A stretch of 7,138 nucleotides of DNA from Bryobacterales bacterium (GTDB lineage Bacteria > Acidobacteriota > Terriglobia > Bryobacterales > Bryobacteraceae). The number at the start of each line of letters is the position of its first letter. Position 1 is the stretch's first letter. Shown one piece after another: positions 1 through 7,138 of this stretch. Under the pieces are notes generated by a model. It had not been told where the DNA came from. It saw only the letters and a program-made list of their open reading frames with translations, and searched no databases. The position numbers and the translations under genes were made by a program. Location of the stretch: assembly GCA_003164075.1 (NCBI GenBank), contig PLRZ01000169.1, positions 1,359 through 8,496 on the forward strand, given 5' to 3'.

Positions 1-1458
<1,458 letters not shown>

Positions 1459-1491
1459 GTAGGTATTGATTGCCCTAACGTCTATAACGTT

Positions 1492-1495
1492 GGAG
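1492..1495 (+). promoter_or_regulatory. Ribosome binding site that fixes the GH36 start
   Basis: GGAG lies 9 bases before the ATG at 1505. It supports that ATG over the in-frame TTG at 1466, which would add 13 residues in front of a well-formed signal peptide and sits only 7 bases after the GH3 stop codon. Confidence 0.65.
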
Positions 1496-1504
1496 AATGA
1501 ACCT

Positions 1505-3694
1505 ATGCGCCGTGCCGCCTCATTGTCCTTAGTTGCCGCTTTGGGCGTCTGCAGCCTTGCGGCGCAGTCCATTCAGTACGTGGAGAGCCGCAAGCTCTGG
1601 CTCCTGACTACCCGCGACAGTTCTTATGCCATGGGGGTCGACCCCAACGGCGAGTTACAACATCTCTATTGGGGCGCGCCCCTGTGGCGTGCCGACGACG
1701 TGCCGGCGGCCACCGCGCGCCGCGAGTTGTCGTCGTTCGATCCGCCGGCCATGCTGGAGCGCGAGGAGTTTCCAGCCTGGGGCGGAACGCGTTACTACGA
1801 GCCCGCCCTCAAGGTAACGCGCGCCGATGGCAATCGCGACGTAGTGCTGCACTACTTATCGCACCAAATGCGCGACAACAGCCTGGATATCACGCTCAAA
1901 GACATCCGCGACGACATTCAAGTAGTCCTGCACTACCGTGTCTACCCGGACCACGGAATTCTGGAACGCAGCGCCACCATCCTGAATAAGACGGCCAAGC
2001 CGCTGATGGTGGAAAGCGCGCAATCGGCCACCTGGAACCTGCCGGCCGGCGAAGGCTATCAACTCACTTACCTGACCGGCCGTTGGGCCGCCGAGACGCA
2101 GGTGAACCATGAGGCCATCCACCAGGGCATGAAGGTGTTGGAAAGCCGCAAGGGGCACACCAGCCACAACATCAACCCCTGGTTCGCCATCGACGCGGGC
2201 GATGCCGGCGAGGAGCACGGCAGCGTCTGGTTCGGCGCGCTGGCGTGGAGCGGCAACTGGCGCATCACGGTGGAGCAGACACCCTACCAGCAGGTGCGCG
2301 TCACCGGTGGGCTCAATACTTTCGACTTCGCCTACCCGCTGAAGCCCGGTGAGACGCTCGATACGCCGGCCTTTTATGCCGGCTACTCGGGCCAGGGGTT
2401 CGGCGCCGCATCGCGCCTGCTGCATCGCTTCGAACGCGAGCGGATCTCGCCCGGCGGCCTCATGTCGCGGGTACGTCCGGTGCTCTACAACTCCTGGGAA
2501 GCGACCACTTTCAACGTCAATGAGGCCGGCCAGACGCAGCTCGCCGATACCGCGGCGAAGCTGGGCGTCGAGCTGTTCGTGATGGACGATGGCTGGTTCG
2601 GCAAGCGCAATAACGACCGCGCCGGGCTGGGCGATTGGACCGTCAATCCGCAGAAATTCCCGCAAGGGCTTAAGGGCCTGATCGACCACGTCAACGGGCT
2701 GGGCATGGATTTCGGCCTGTGGGTGGAGCCGGAGATGGTCAACCCCGATAGCGACCTGTATCGCCAACATCCCGATTGGGCCATCCACTTCCCCGACCGT
2801 CCGCGCTCCGAGTTGCGTAACCAGATGGTGTTGAACCTGGCCCGCACCGACGTGAGAGAGTATATCTTCGGCTTCCTGGACAAGCTGGCCAGCGAGAACA
2901 ATATCAAGTATTTCAAGTGGGACATGAACCGCCCGCTTTCCGAGCCCGGGTGGGAAGACCAGCCCGTGGCGGACCAGCGCAAACTCTGGGTGGACTATGT
3001 CCGCAACTTATACGACATTCTGGACCGCCTGCGCGCCAAGCATCCCAAGCTGGAGATCGAATCCTGCTCGGGCGGGGGCGGACGCGTGGACCTGGGCATT
3101 CTGCGGCGCGTGGAGGAAGTCTGGGCCAGCGACAACACCGAGGCTTTCGACCGTCTGCGCATTCAGGAGGGATTCACCCAGGCCTACGCGCCGAAATTCA
3201 TGTCGGCATGGGTCACCGACGTGCCCAACATGAATCGCCGCAGCACGCCGCTGCAATATCGCTTCTTAGTGGCCATGCAGGGGGCGCTGGGAATCGGCGC
3301 GAACCTGACTAAGTTCTCGGCGGACGATATGGCGGTAGCTACTAAGATGGTCGCGACTTATAAGCGGATCCGTTCCACGGTACAGTTGGGCGGCCTGTAC
3401 CGCCTCTATTCACCGCGCACCGGCGACATCGCCGCCAATCAATATGTGGCTGCCGACGGCAAACAGTCGGTGGTCTTCGTGTTTCGGCACTCGCAGGAGT
3501 ATTCCACCGCGCCGCCGGCCATCCGGCTGCAGGGGCTCGATGCGCGCGCGTTGTATCGCCTGGAATCGATCGACGGCAAGCTGGTGGAACGCCAGCCGCA
3601 ATTGAGCGGCGCGTACCTGATGCAGGCGGGGCTCAACGTCGACCTGCGAGGCGATTTCGACAGCACGGCGGTGATTTTAGAGAAGGTACAGTAA
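1505..3694 (+). CDS. Secreted GH36 alpha-galactosidase (melibiase)
   Basis: Hydrolyses terminal alpha-1,6-galactosyl residues of raffinose-type sugars or galactomannan by a retaining mechanism. The product has 729 residues, the usual size for full-length bacterial GH36. It begins with a signal peptide: Met-Arg-Arg, a hydrophobic stretch (about 4-18) and a small-residue SLAAQ cleavage region near residues 17-21. This points to export to the periplasm or outside. Domain order: N-terminal beta-supersandwich (about 25-290, with HLYWG near the start and a SHNINPWFAID segment), catalytic barrel (about 310-640) and C-terminal beta domain. Barrel motifs are NSWEATTFNVNE, MDDGWFG (360-366), LWVEPEMVNPDSD, KYFKWDMNR with nucleophile Asp473, CSGGGGRVD, and WASDNTEAF with acid/base Asp543. 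The 70-residue spacing of the two Asp residues matches what I recall for Geobacillus AgaA (478/548). All key residues are intact. It follows GH3 closely, suggesting a shared saccharide-degradation unit; no dedicated regulator is visible. Confidence 0.96.
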   Translation: MRRAASLSLVAALGVCSLAAQSIQYVESRKLWLLTTRDSSYAMGVDPNGELQHLYWGAPLWRADDVPAATARRELSSFDPPAMLEREEFPAWGGTRYYEPALKVTRADGNRDVVLHYLSHQMRDNSLDITLKDIRDDIQVVLHYRVYPDHGILERSATILNKTAKPLMVESAQSATWNLPAGEGYQLTYLTGRWAAETQVNHEAIHQGMKVLESRKGHTSHNINPWFAIDAGDAGEEHGSVWFGALAWSGNWRITVEQTPYQQVRVTGGLNTFDFAYPLKPGETLDTPAFYAGYSGQGFGAASRLLHRFERERISPGGLMSRVRPVLYNSWEATTFNVNEAGQTQLADTAAKLGVELFVMDDGWFGKRNNDRAGLGDWTVNPQKFPQGLKGLIDHVNGLGMDFGLWVEPEMVNPDSDLYRQHPDWAIHFPDRPRSELRNQMVLNLARTDVREYIFGFLDKLASENNIKYFKWDMNRPLSEPGWEDQPVADQRKLWVDYVRNLYDILDRLRAKHPKLEIESCSGGGGRVDLGILRRVEEVWASDNTEAFDRLRIQEGFTQAYAPKFMSAWVTDVPNMNRRSTPLQYRFLVAMQGALGIGANLTKFSADDMAVATKMVATYKRIRSTVQLGGLYRLYSPRTGDIAANQYVAADGKQSVVFVFRHSQEYSTAPPAIRLQGLDARALYRLESIDGKLVERQPQLSGAYLMQAGLNVDLRGDFDSTAVILEKVQ

Positions 3695-3695
3695 A

Positions 3696-3719
3696 GCGGT
3701 CCGGAAGCGCCGACACCGC
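3696..3719 (+). terminator. Imperfect hairpin just after the GH36 stop
   Basis: GCGGT (3696-3700) can pair with ACCGC (3715-3719). Inside it CGG (3702-3704) can pair with CCG (3710-3712) around a 5-base loop, with small internal bulges. It starts 2 bases after the stop codon, the right place for a 3' end. No T-run follows, so it is at best a weak intrinsic terminator or an RNA-stabilising stem. Confidence 0.25.
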
Positions 3720-3810
3720 GTACAATGTGGGATTGACCGATCCGCTTCGGGTCGCTAAAACCCTGGCTCCCGGGCGCCGGCTCGGTAGTGGCTGTTATCG
3801 CCGCCGTCAA

Positions 3811-4157
3811 AAGTTCGGCTGGCCGGAAATGGCCGCCATGGTGGCCGGCGTCTTCAACAGTCTGCCGCCGGAGGTACGCGCCAAGACCTGCATCTTCGGG
3901 CAGAACTACGGACAAGCCGGCGCGATCGATCTCTTCGGCCCACAATACGGCCTCCCCAGGGCGATTCGCGGGCATCGGAGCTATTTCCTGTGGGGTCCGC
4001 ATTCCTGCACTGGGGAAAGCGTGATCGTGATGGCCGGCCGCCAGGCATCGCTGGAATCGCAATACGCCTCGGTCCGCGAGGTGGCGATGTCTTCTATTGC
4101 CAGGGCCTGAAGTGGCCGGTGAGCGAAGTGTGGCCGAAAGTGAAGAACTGGGATTGA
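3811..4157 (+). pseudogene. Decayed C-terminal fragment of a GT39-like membrane glycosyltransferase
   Basis: From about 3811 the frame reads KFGWPEMAAMV, then FNSLPPEVRAKTCIFGQNYG, QAGAIDLFGPQYGLP and YFLWGPHSCTGESVIV. I recognise this as the soluble C-terminal region of large GT39-like (dolichyl-phosphate-mannose type) glycosyltransferases common in Acidobacteriota. Recognition is from memory, not from a search. The transmembrane catalytic part, several hundred residues, is absent: upstream sequence to the GH36 stop is only 116 bases and shows no clear family match. Near 4081-4088 the match jumps frame: the first frame runs out at a stop ending at 4110, while another frame from 4086 reads DVFYCQGLKWPVSEVWP and ends at TGA 4155-4157, the usual C-terminus. 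Intact relatives, as I recall them, have some 10-20 residues between these parts, so a small deletion plus frameshift is likely. It is therefore a double-damaged relic. A short product from a GTG at 3727 could be made but would lack the catalytic domain. Confidence 0.72.
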
Positions 4158-4180
4158 GGAGAGCGGCGCGCCGGCTGGAG

Positions 4181-4186
4181 TATGAT
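4181..4186 (+). promoter_or_regulatory. Candidate -10 element for hicBA
   Basis: TATGAT matches the bacterial -10 consensus in 5 of 6 positions and ends 6 bases before the hicB ATG. Transcription would then start at or within a base or two of that ATG, giving a leaderless or nearly leaderless message. No good -35 box is present at 16-18 bases upstream; TTGAGG at 4154-4159 is 21 bases away, too far for a standard promoter. A GGAG at 4177-4180, 12 bases before the ATG, could instead serve as a distant ribosome binding site on a longer transcript. Confidence 0.35.
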
Positions 4187-4192
4187 AGAGAA

Positions 4193-4426
4193 ATGCCGAA
4201 AGCTCCTACGGTGAGCAGTTTCTCGCTCGCCATCGAATACTATCGGGAGGAAGATGGCCGCTGGCTTGCGGACATCCAGGCACTGCCCGGCGTGACCGCA
4301 TACGGCCGCACTAAGAAGCAGGCTACGGCGGCTGTGCAGGCGCTGGCGCTGCGATTGATCGCAGACAGGTTGGAACACGGCGAAGCAGTCCCCGGCCCGA
4401 TGGATGTGACATTCGTTGCCGCCTGA
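4193..4426 (+). CDS. hicB: HicB-like antitoxin, short form
   Basis: Predicted antitoxin of a type II toxin-antitoxin pair; it would bind and block the HicA ribonuclease encoded next. The 77-residue product has the HicB/UPF0150 pattern: an N-terminal strand (FSLAIEYYREEDGRWLADI), then the LPGVTAYGRTKKQA segment that corresponds to the family's LPGc-a-GdT-eEA signature, then a helix and a final strand (VPGPMDVTFVAA). The usual Cys after Pro-Gly is Val here. No C-terminal ribbon-helix-helix or helix-turn-helix domain is present, so DNA-binding autoregulation of the classical HicB kind is not evident. The ATG at 4193 is preferred over upstream in-frame starts such as 4097, because residues added by those come from the glycosyltransferase relic read in another frame. 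The hicA start overlaps its 3' end. The antitoxin-first order is the reverse of E. coli hicAB but is common for HicB-like pairs. Confidence 0.8.
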   Translation: MPKAPTVSSFSLAIEYYREEDGRWLADIQALPGVTAYGRTKKQATAAVQALALRLIADRLEHGEAVPGPMDVTFVAA

Positions 4427-4640
4427 GAAAACCTGGCCCTCCACAAAAGCGAAGCAGGCACTCGCTGCCTTGTTGCGGCTCGGCTGGAGCGTCAAGAGGC
4501 AAGGCGGCACGTCCCACCGAATACTGCGACGTACCGGCTGGCCGGACCTCTTGTTCGCCTACCATGATCGGGTGACTCTTGGTCCCACTGCAATGAAAGC
4601 ACTTGCGAAAAAGACCGGCCTACGGCGGCAAGACCTATAG
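4416..4640 (+). CDS. hicA: HicA-like mRNA interferase toxin
   Basis: Predicted toxin that cleaves mRNA through a double-stranded-RNA-binding-like fold with one catalytic histidine. The 74-residue product (TTG start) has the HicA/YcfA layout: helix TKAKQALAALLRLGW, strand SVKRQ, the GTSH element with candidate catalytic His34 (bases 4515-4517), strand HRILRR, and a C-terminal helix LGPTAMKALAKKTGL. The family usually reads G-S-H; here a Thr lies between Gly and Ser. The Gly-Trp-Pro-Asp segment and the Phe-Ala-Tyr-His-Asp stretch followed by Leu-Gly-Pro recall a HicA subgroup I associate with Acidobacteriota and Cyanobacteria. The TTG at 4416 gives a start 11 bases inside hicB and a natural N-terminus; no ATG lies in frame before the conserved core, and a later TTG at about 4470 would cut the first helix. 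The overlap implies translational coupling, keeping toxin output tied to antitoxin synthesis. Confidence 0.78.
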   Translation: MPPEKTWPSTKAKQALAALLRLGWSVKRQGGTSHRILRRTGWPDLLFAYHDRVTLGPTAMKALAKKTGLRRQDL

Positions 4641-4653
4641 CACGGAGGCCGCC
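4624..4653 (+). terminator. Weak inverted repeat spanning the hicA stop
   Basis: GGCGGC (4624-4629) can pair with GCCGCC (4648-4653) across an 18-base loop holding the hicA stop codon. No T-run follows. It could shape the 3' end of the hicBA message, but in DNA this GC-rich such a repeat may be chance. Confidence 0.18.
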
Positions 4654-4681
4654 CCCGATGATACCCCCTCAGCCCTTCACC

Positions 4682-4711
4682 GCTCCCACGTGATACCCTG
4701 TCCTTCGGAGC
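4682..4711 (+). promoter_or_regulatory. pyrR leader hairpin covering the ribosome binding site
   Basis: GCTCC (4682-4686) is an exact complement of GGAGC (4707-4711), and the latter includes the only Shine-Dalgarno-like GGAG before the pyrR ATG (4 bases away, rather short). Pairing would mask the ribosome binding site. The whole gap from hicA to pyrR is 74 bases, and I see no second stem followed by T-residues and no good match to the PyrR-binding loop consensus I remember (UCC-AGAGAGGCU-like). A translational switch is possible, but the stem is only five pairs with a 20-base loop. Confidence 0.3.
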
Positions 4712-4714
4712 CTT

Positions 4715-5278
4715 ATGTCCCTTACGCGTGAAAAAGCTCAGCTCATGAGCGCCTCCGAGATCGATCGCACCCTGGTCCGCCTGGCGCATGAGATCCTGGA
4801 GAAGACCAAAGACCTCGACCTGCTTGCCTTCATCGGCATCCGCCGCCGCGGCGTCCCCCTGGCGCAACGGCTGGCATCGAAGATCGAAACCCTCGAAACT
4901 CGCAAGGTGCCCGTCGGCATCCTGGACATTAACCTGTACCGGGACGACCTCAGCACCGTCGATATCAAACCGGTAGTCAGTGCCACCGAAATCCCGTTCA
5001 GCGTGGAAGGCAAAGACATCATCCTCATGGACGACGTGCTGTATACCGGCCGCACCGTCCGCGCGGCGCTCGATGCGCTGTTCGATCACGGCCGCCCGGC
5101 GCGCGTCCAACTGCTGGTGCTGATCGATCGCGGCCATCGCGAACTGCCCATCGAAGCAAAATTCGTGGGGCGCAACGTGCAGACCAGCGACATCGAAATT
5201 ATTGAAGTGAAGTTTCACGAAATCGACGGCTCGGAAAAAGTGCTGCTGGTGGAAAGGGCCGACGCGGGAGCGGCGTAA
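4715..5278 (+). CDS. pyrR: PyrR bifunctional pyr operon regulator / uracil phosphoribosyltransferase
   Basis: Cytoplasmic RNA-binding regulator of pyrimidine genes that senses UMP/UTP against PRPP. Many homologues also convert uracil and PRPP to UMP. The 187-residue product closely follows Bacillus subtilis PyrR (about 180) along its whole length: [40 protein letters not shown], the PRPP-binding loop [19 protein letters not shown] with its acidic pair at Asp106-Asp107 and TGRT to residue 114, then [20 protein letters not shown] and the C-terminal VKFHEIDG. All catalytic-loop residues are intact. The ATG at 4715 has a GGAG 4 bases upstream; an internal ATG at 4745 is a less likely alternative. 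It is first in a tight operon, 8 bases before pyrB, as in Thermus-type and Gram-positive pyr operons, so it probably regulates its own transcript. Confidence 0.96.
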   Translation: MSLTREKAQLMSASEIDRTLVRLAHEILEKTKDLDLLAFIGIRRRGVPLAQRLASKIETLETRKVPVGILDINLYRDDLSTVDIKPVVSATEIPFSVEGKDIILMDDVLYTGRTVRAALDALFDHGRPARVQLLVLIDRGHRELPIEAKFVGRNVQTSDIEIIEVKFHEIDGSEKVLLVERADAGAA

Positions 5279-5286
5279 TCGACAAA

Positions 5287-6195
5287 ATGCCTGCCGGACT
5301 GCTGGGGATCGAGGAGTTGAGCCGCGCCGGGATCGAAGCTATTCTGGCGCGCGCCAAGGATTTTCAGCCCATGCAAAGCCAGACCGTCAAAAAGCTGGAC
5401 ACGCTGCGCGGGAAGATGATCGTCAACCTCTTCTATGAGGCCTCCACGCGCACCCGCACCAGCTTTGAGATCGCCGCCAAACGCCTGGGCGCCGACGCGG
5501 TTTCCATCACGGCTTCGGGCTCCAGCGTGTCCAAGGGAGAATCCCTGGTGGACACGCTCAATACGCTGGCGGCCATGCGGCCGGACGCCATCGTGATGCG
5601 CCACTGGGCATCGGGCGCGCCGCACTTTCTGGCGCGGCACCTGCCCACCCCCATCATCAACGCCGGGGACGGCACGCACGAACATCCCACCCAGGCGCTG
5701 CTCGACGCGCGCACCATTCTGGACCGCGCCAGCCACCTGGAAGGCCTGCGCGTGGCGATTATCGGCGACATCGCACACAGCCGCGTGGCGCGCTCCAACG
5801 TCTTCCTGCTGTCGAAATTCGGCGCCCGGATCGTGCTCTGCGGACCGGCCTCGCTGCTGCCCGTGGAACTGGCCCAACTGGCGCCGGGCGTCGAGCTTAC
5901 CACCGATATTCGCGAGGCCATCCGCGACGCCGACGTCATCATGATGCTCCGCGTGCAACTGGAGCGGCAGCACGAAGCCTCCTTCCCGGCGAGCGAGTAT
6001 TTCAGGTTCTACGGCCTGCGGCTGGAGCATCTGGACCTGGCGAAACCCGACGCCATTGTGATGCATCCCGGGCCCATCAACCGAGGGCGCGAGCTCTCTT
6101 CCGAAGTGGCGGATTTCCAGCGTTCCGTGATCCTCAACCAGGTGGAGAACGGGATTGCGGTGCGCATGGCGGTGCTCGAAAAGGTGATTGGATAG
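5287..6195 (+). CDS. pyrB: Aspartate carbamoyltransferase catalytic subunit
   Basis: Catalyses carbamoyl phosphate + L-aspartate to N-carbamoyl-L-aspartate, the committed step of pyrimidine synthesis, in the cytoplasm. The 302-residue product is the normal length for a PyrB catalytic chain. The carbamoyl-phosphate site STRTRTSF is at residues 53-60, the SKGES loop follows (Ser and Lys reach into the neighbouring active site of the trimer), and HPTQALLD begins at His133. The aspartate-binding half has MLRVQLERQ and ends with MHPGPINRG (His260 onward). The HPTQ and MLR-Q-ER signatures separate it from ornithine carbamoyltransferase. The ATG at 5287 lacks a good Shine-Dalgarno at standard spacing (GGGAG lies about 16 bases upstream in pyrR), so it may depend on coupling to pyrR translation. 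No pyrI regulatory-chain gene is visible; the direct neighbour is pyrC, as in organisms where ATCase and dihydroorotase form a complex. Confidence 0.97.
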   Translation: MPAGLLGIEELSRAGIEAILARAKDFQPMQSQTVKKLDTLRGKMIVNLFYEASTRTRTSFEIAAKRLGADAVSITASGSSVSKGESLVDTLNTLAAMRPDAIVMRHWASGAPHFLARHLPTPIINAGDGTHEHPTQALLDARTILDRASHLEGLRVAIIGDIAHSRVARSNVFLLSKFGARIVLCGPASLLPVELAQLAPGVELTTDIREAIRDADVIMMLRVQLERQHEASFPASEYFRFYGLRLEHLDLAKPDAIVMHPGPINRGRELSSEVADFQRSVILNQVENGIAVRMAVLEKVIG

Positions 6196-6198
6196 GCC

Positions 6199-7138
6199 AT
6201 GTCGATAGTCATCAAGAACGGGCGTGTGATCGACCCGGCGTCGCAGACCGACCGCGTGGCGGACGTGCTGATTGTGGACGGGCTGGTTGCCGGTGTGGCC
6301 CCCAATCTCTCGTCGCCCCACGCCGAGGTATTCGATGCCACGGGGATGATTGTGGCGCCGGGCTTCATCGACATGCACGTGCATCTGCGCGAACCGGGCT
6401 TCGAGCATGCCGAGACCATCGAGAGCGGATCGCGCGCGGCGGCCGCGGGCGGATTCACGTCGGTCTGCTCGATGCCCAACACCAAGCCGGTGAACGACAG
6501 CGTGACGGTGACCAGCTACATTGTGGAGCGGGCGCGGCGCAACGCCGTGGTCAACGTATTTCCCATCGGGGCGATCACCAAGGGCAGCGCGGGCGAGGAA
6601 CTGTCGGCCATCGGCGGCATGAAGGAAGCCGGCGCGGTGGCGATTTCCGACGACGGGTTGCCGGTGATGAACGCGCGGGTGATGCGGCGCGCCATGGAAT
6701 TTGCGCGGTCGTACGGCCTCCCGATTATCCAGCACTGCGAAGATCTGAACTTGAGCGCGGGCGGAGACATGCACGAAGGCGCGGCATCGGTCCGCTGGGG
6801 ACTGCGCGGGATTCCGTCCGCGGCGGAAGACGTAATGGTGGCGCGCGATCTGCTGCTGGCGCAGTTGACCGGCGCCCGCTATCACGTGGCTCATATCTCG
6901 ACGCGCAACGCGGTGGCGATGGTCGAATACGCGCGCCGCAAGGGTCTGGCGGTTTCCTGCGAGGCCACGCCGCATCATTTCGCGCTATCGGACAGCGACA
7001 TGGCGGCGTACGATAGCAGTTACAAGATGAAGCCGCCGCTGCGCTCGGTTGACGACCGCGAGGCGGTGACGGAAGGCCTGGTGGCAGGGACGGTGAGCGC
7101 CATCGCCACCGATCACGCGCCGCACGCCGGCAGCGAGA
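6199..7138 (+). CDS. pyrC: Dihydroorotase, class I, 3' end cut by window
   Basis: Zinc enzyme that cyclises N-carbamoyl-aspartate to dihydroorotate, the step after PyrB. The frame is open from ATG 6199 to the window end (313 codons); relatives have about 430 residues, so some 115 are missing. The N-terminal strand domain ([14 protein letters not shown]) precedes [13 protein letters not shown] with metal ligands His60 and His62. Further ligands are Asp152 in AISDDG, His179 in IIQHCED, His232 in [11 protein letters not shown], and Asp305 in ATDHAPH. These sit at a constant +1 offset from the Bacillus anthracis residues as I recall them (59, 61, 151, 178, 231, 304), so the full active site is present. 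An Asp rather than a carboxylated Lys at the bridging position marks the class I type. It is therefore likely an active PyrC, not the inactive PyrC' seen beside some ATCases. It starts 3 bases after the pyrB stop, indicating translational coupling. Confidence 0.96.
   Translation, partial: MSIVIKNGRVIDPASQTDRVADVLIVDGLVAGVAPNLSSPHAEVFDATGMIVAPGFIDMHVHLREPGFEHAETIESGSRAAAAGGFTSVCSMPNTKPVNDSVTVTSYIVERARRNAVVNVFPIGAITKGSAGEELSAIGGMKEAGAVAISDDGLPVMNARVMRRAMEFARSYGLPIIQHCEDLNLSAGGDMHEGAASVRWGLRGIPSAAEDVMVARDLLLAQLTGARYHVAHISTRNAVAMVEYARRKGLAVSCEATPHHFALSDSDMAAYDSSYKMKPPLRSVDDREAVTEGLVAGTVSAIATDHAPHAGSE

Noticed and set aside
1466..1504. Upstream TTG start for the GH36 gene
   Set aside because: It would put 13 residues in front of a clean signal peptide and has no better ribosome binding site than the ATG at 1505.
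1520..1550. Lipoprotein signal (LGVC) in the GH36 signal peptide
   Set aside because: The residue before Cys is Val, which does not fit the usual lipobox with Gly or Ala there; ordinary signal peptidase cleavage is likelier.
1856..2788. A 310-codon minus-strand open frame
   Set aside because: It is antisense to the core of the GH36 gene, where all catalytic motifs are on the + strand; no domain is recognisable.
3721..3726. TACAAT as a -10 box after the GH36 gene
   Set aside because: It resembles a -10 element, but no -35 partner is visible and the only thing downstream is a decayed gene fragment.
3738..3754. CGATCC/GGGTCG stem with a 5-base loop
   Set aside because: It includes a G-T pair, has no T-run after it, and short stems are expected by chance in GC-rich DNA.
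3740..3816. Hydrophobic frame (LPGAGSVVAVIAAV) upstream of the glycosyltransferase relic as a leftover membrane helix
   Set aside because: It is in a different frame, short and not recognisably similar to the family; it may simply be alanine/valine-rich noise.
4097..4192. Longer hicB beginning at 4097
   Set aside because: The extra 32 residues come from the glycosyltransferase relic read in a different frame and match nothing in the HicB family.
5215..6978. A 587-codon minus-strand open frame
   Set aside because: It lies antisense to pyrB and pyrC, both strongly supported. Its product is rich in His, Arg and Gly with no recognisable domain, typical of the shadow frame of GC-rich coding DNA.

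Overview
This GC-rich window is gene-dense and all recognisable genes lie on the + strand. It looks like chromosomal DNA of an Acidobacteriota bacterium, perhaps of the Solibacteres/Bryobacter kind. That placement is an inference from remembered similarity: a decayed GT39-like C-terminus and a HicA variant of types I associate with those genomes, next to a compact pyrR-pyrB-pyrC operon. No 16S or other marker gene is present to prove it.

Layout: (1) positions 1-3694 hold two glycoside hydrolase genes, the 3' part of a GH3 beta-glucosidase-like gene and, 46 bases on, a complete GH36 alpha-galactosidase with a signal peptide. Together they would remove terminal beta-glucosyl and alpha-galactosyl units from plant oligosaccharides. 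(2) Positions 3695-4714 are an accessory patch between two conserved blocks. It contains a decayed 3' fragment of a GT39-like membrane glycosyltransferase, with a frame change and an apparent internal deletion, followed by a small hicB-hicA type II toxin-antitoxin pair whose genes overlap by 11 bases. (3) Positions 4715-7138 are the start of a de novo pyrimidine operon: pyrR (regulator), pyrB (aspartate carbamoyltransferase) and pyrC (dihydroorotase, cut by the window end), with gaps of 8 and 3 bases.

PyrB and PyrC catalyse consecutive steps (carbamoyl phosphate + aspartate to carbamoyl aspartate to dihydroorotate), and PyrR is expected to tune the operon to the uridine nucleotide pool. The 74-base leader before pyrR is too short for the classical Bacillus attenuator; it has a short hairpin that could cover the pyrR ribosome binding site.

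I found no rRNA, tRNA, CRISPR array, insertion sequence or convincing new system. The most unusual parts are the glycosyltransferase remnant, the hicBA pair beside it, and the short pyrR leader. Long minus-strand reading frames (for example 5215-6978) are antisense shadows of real genes.
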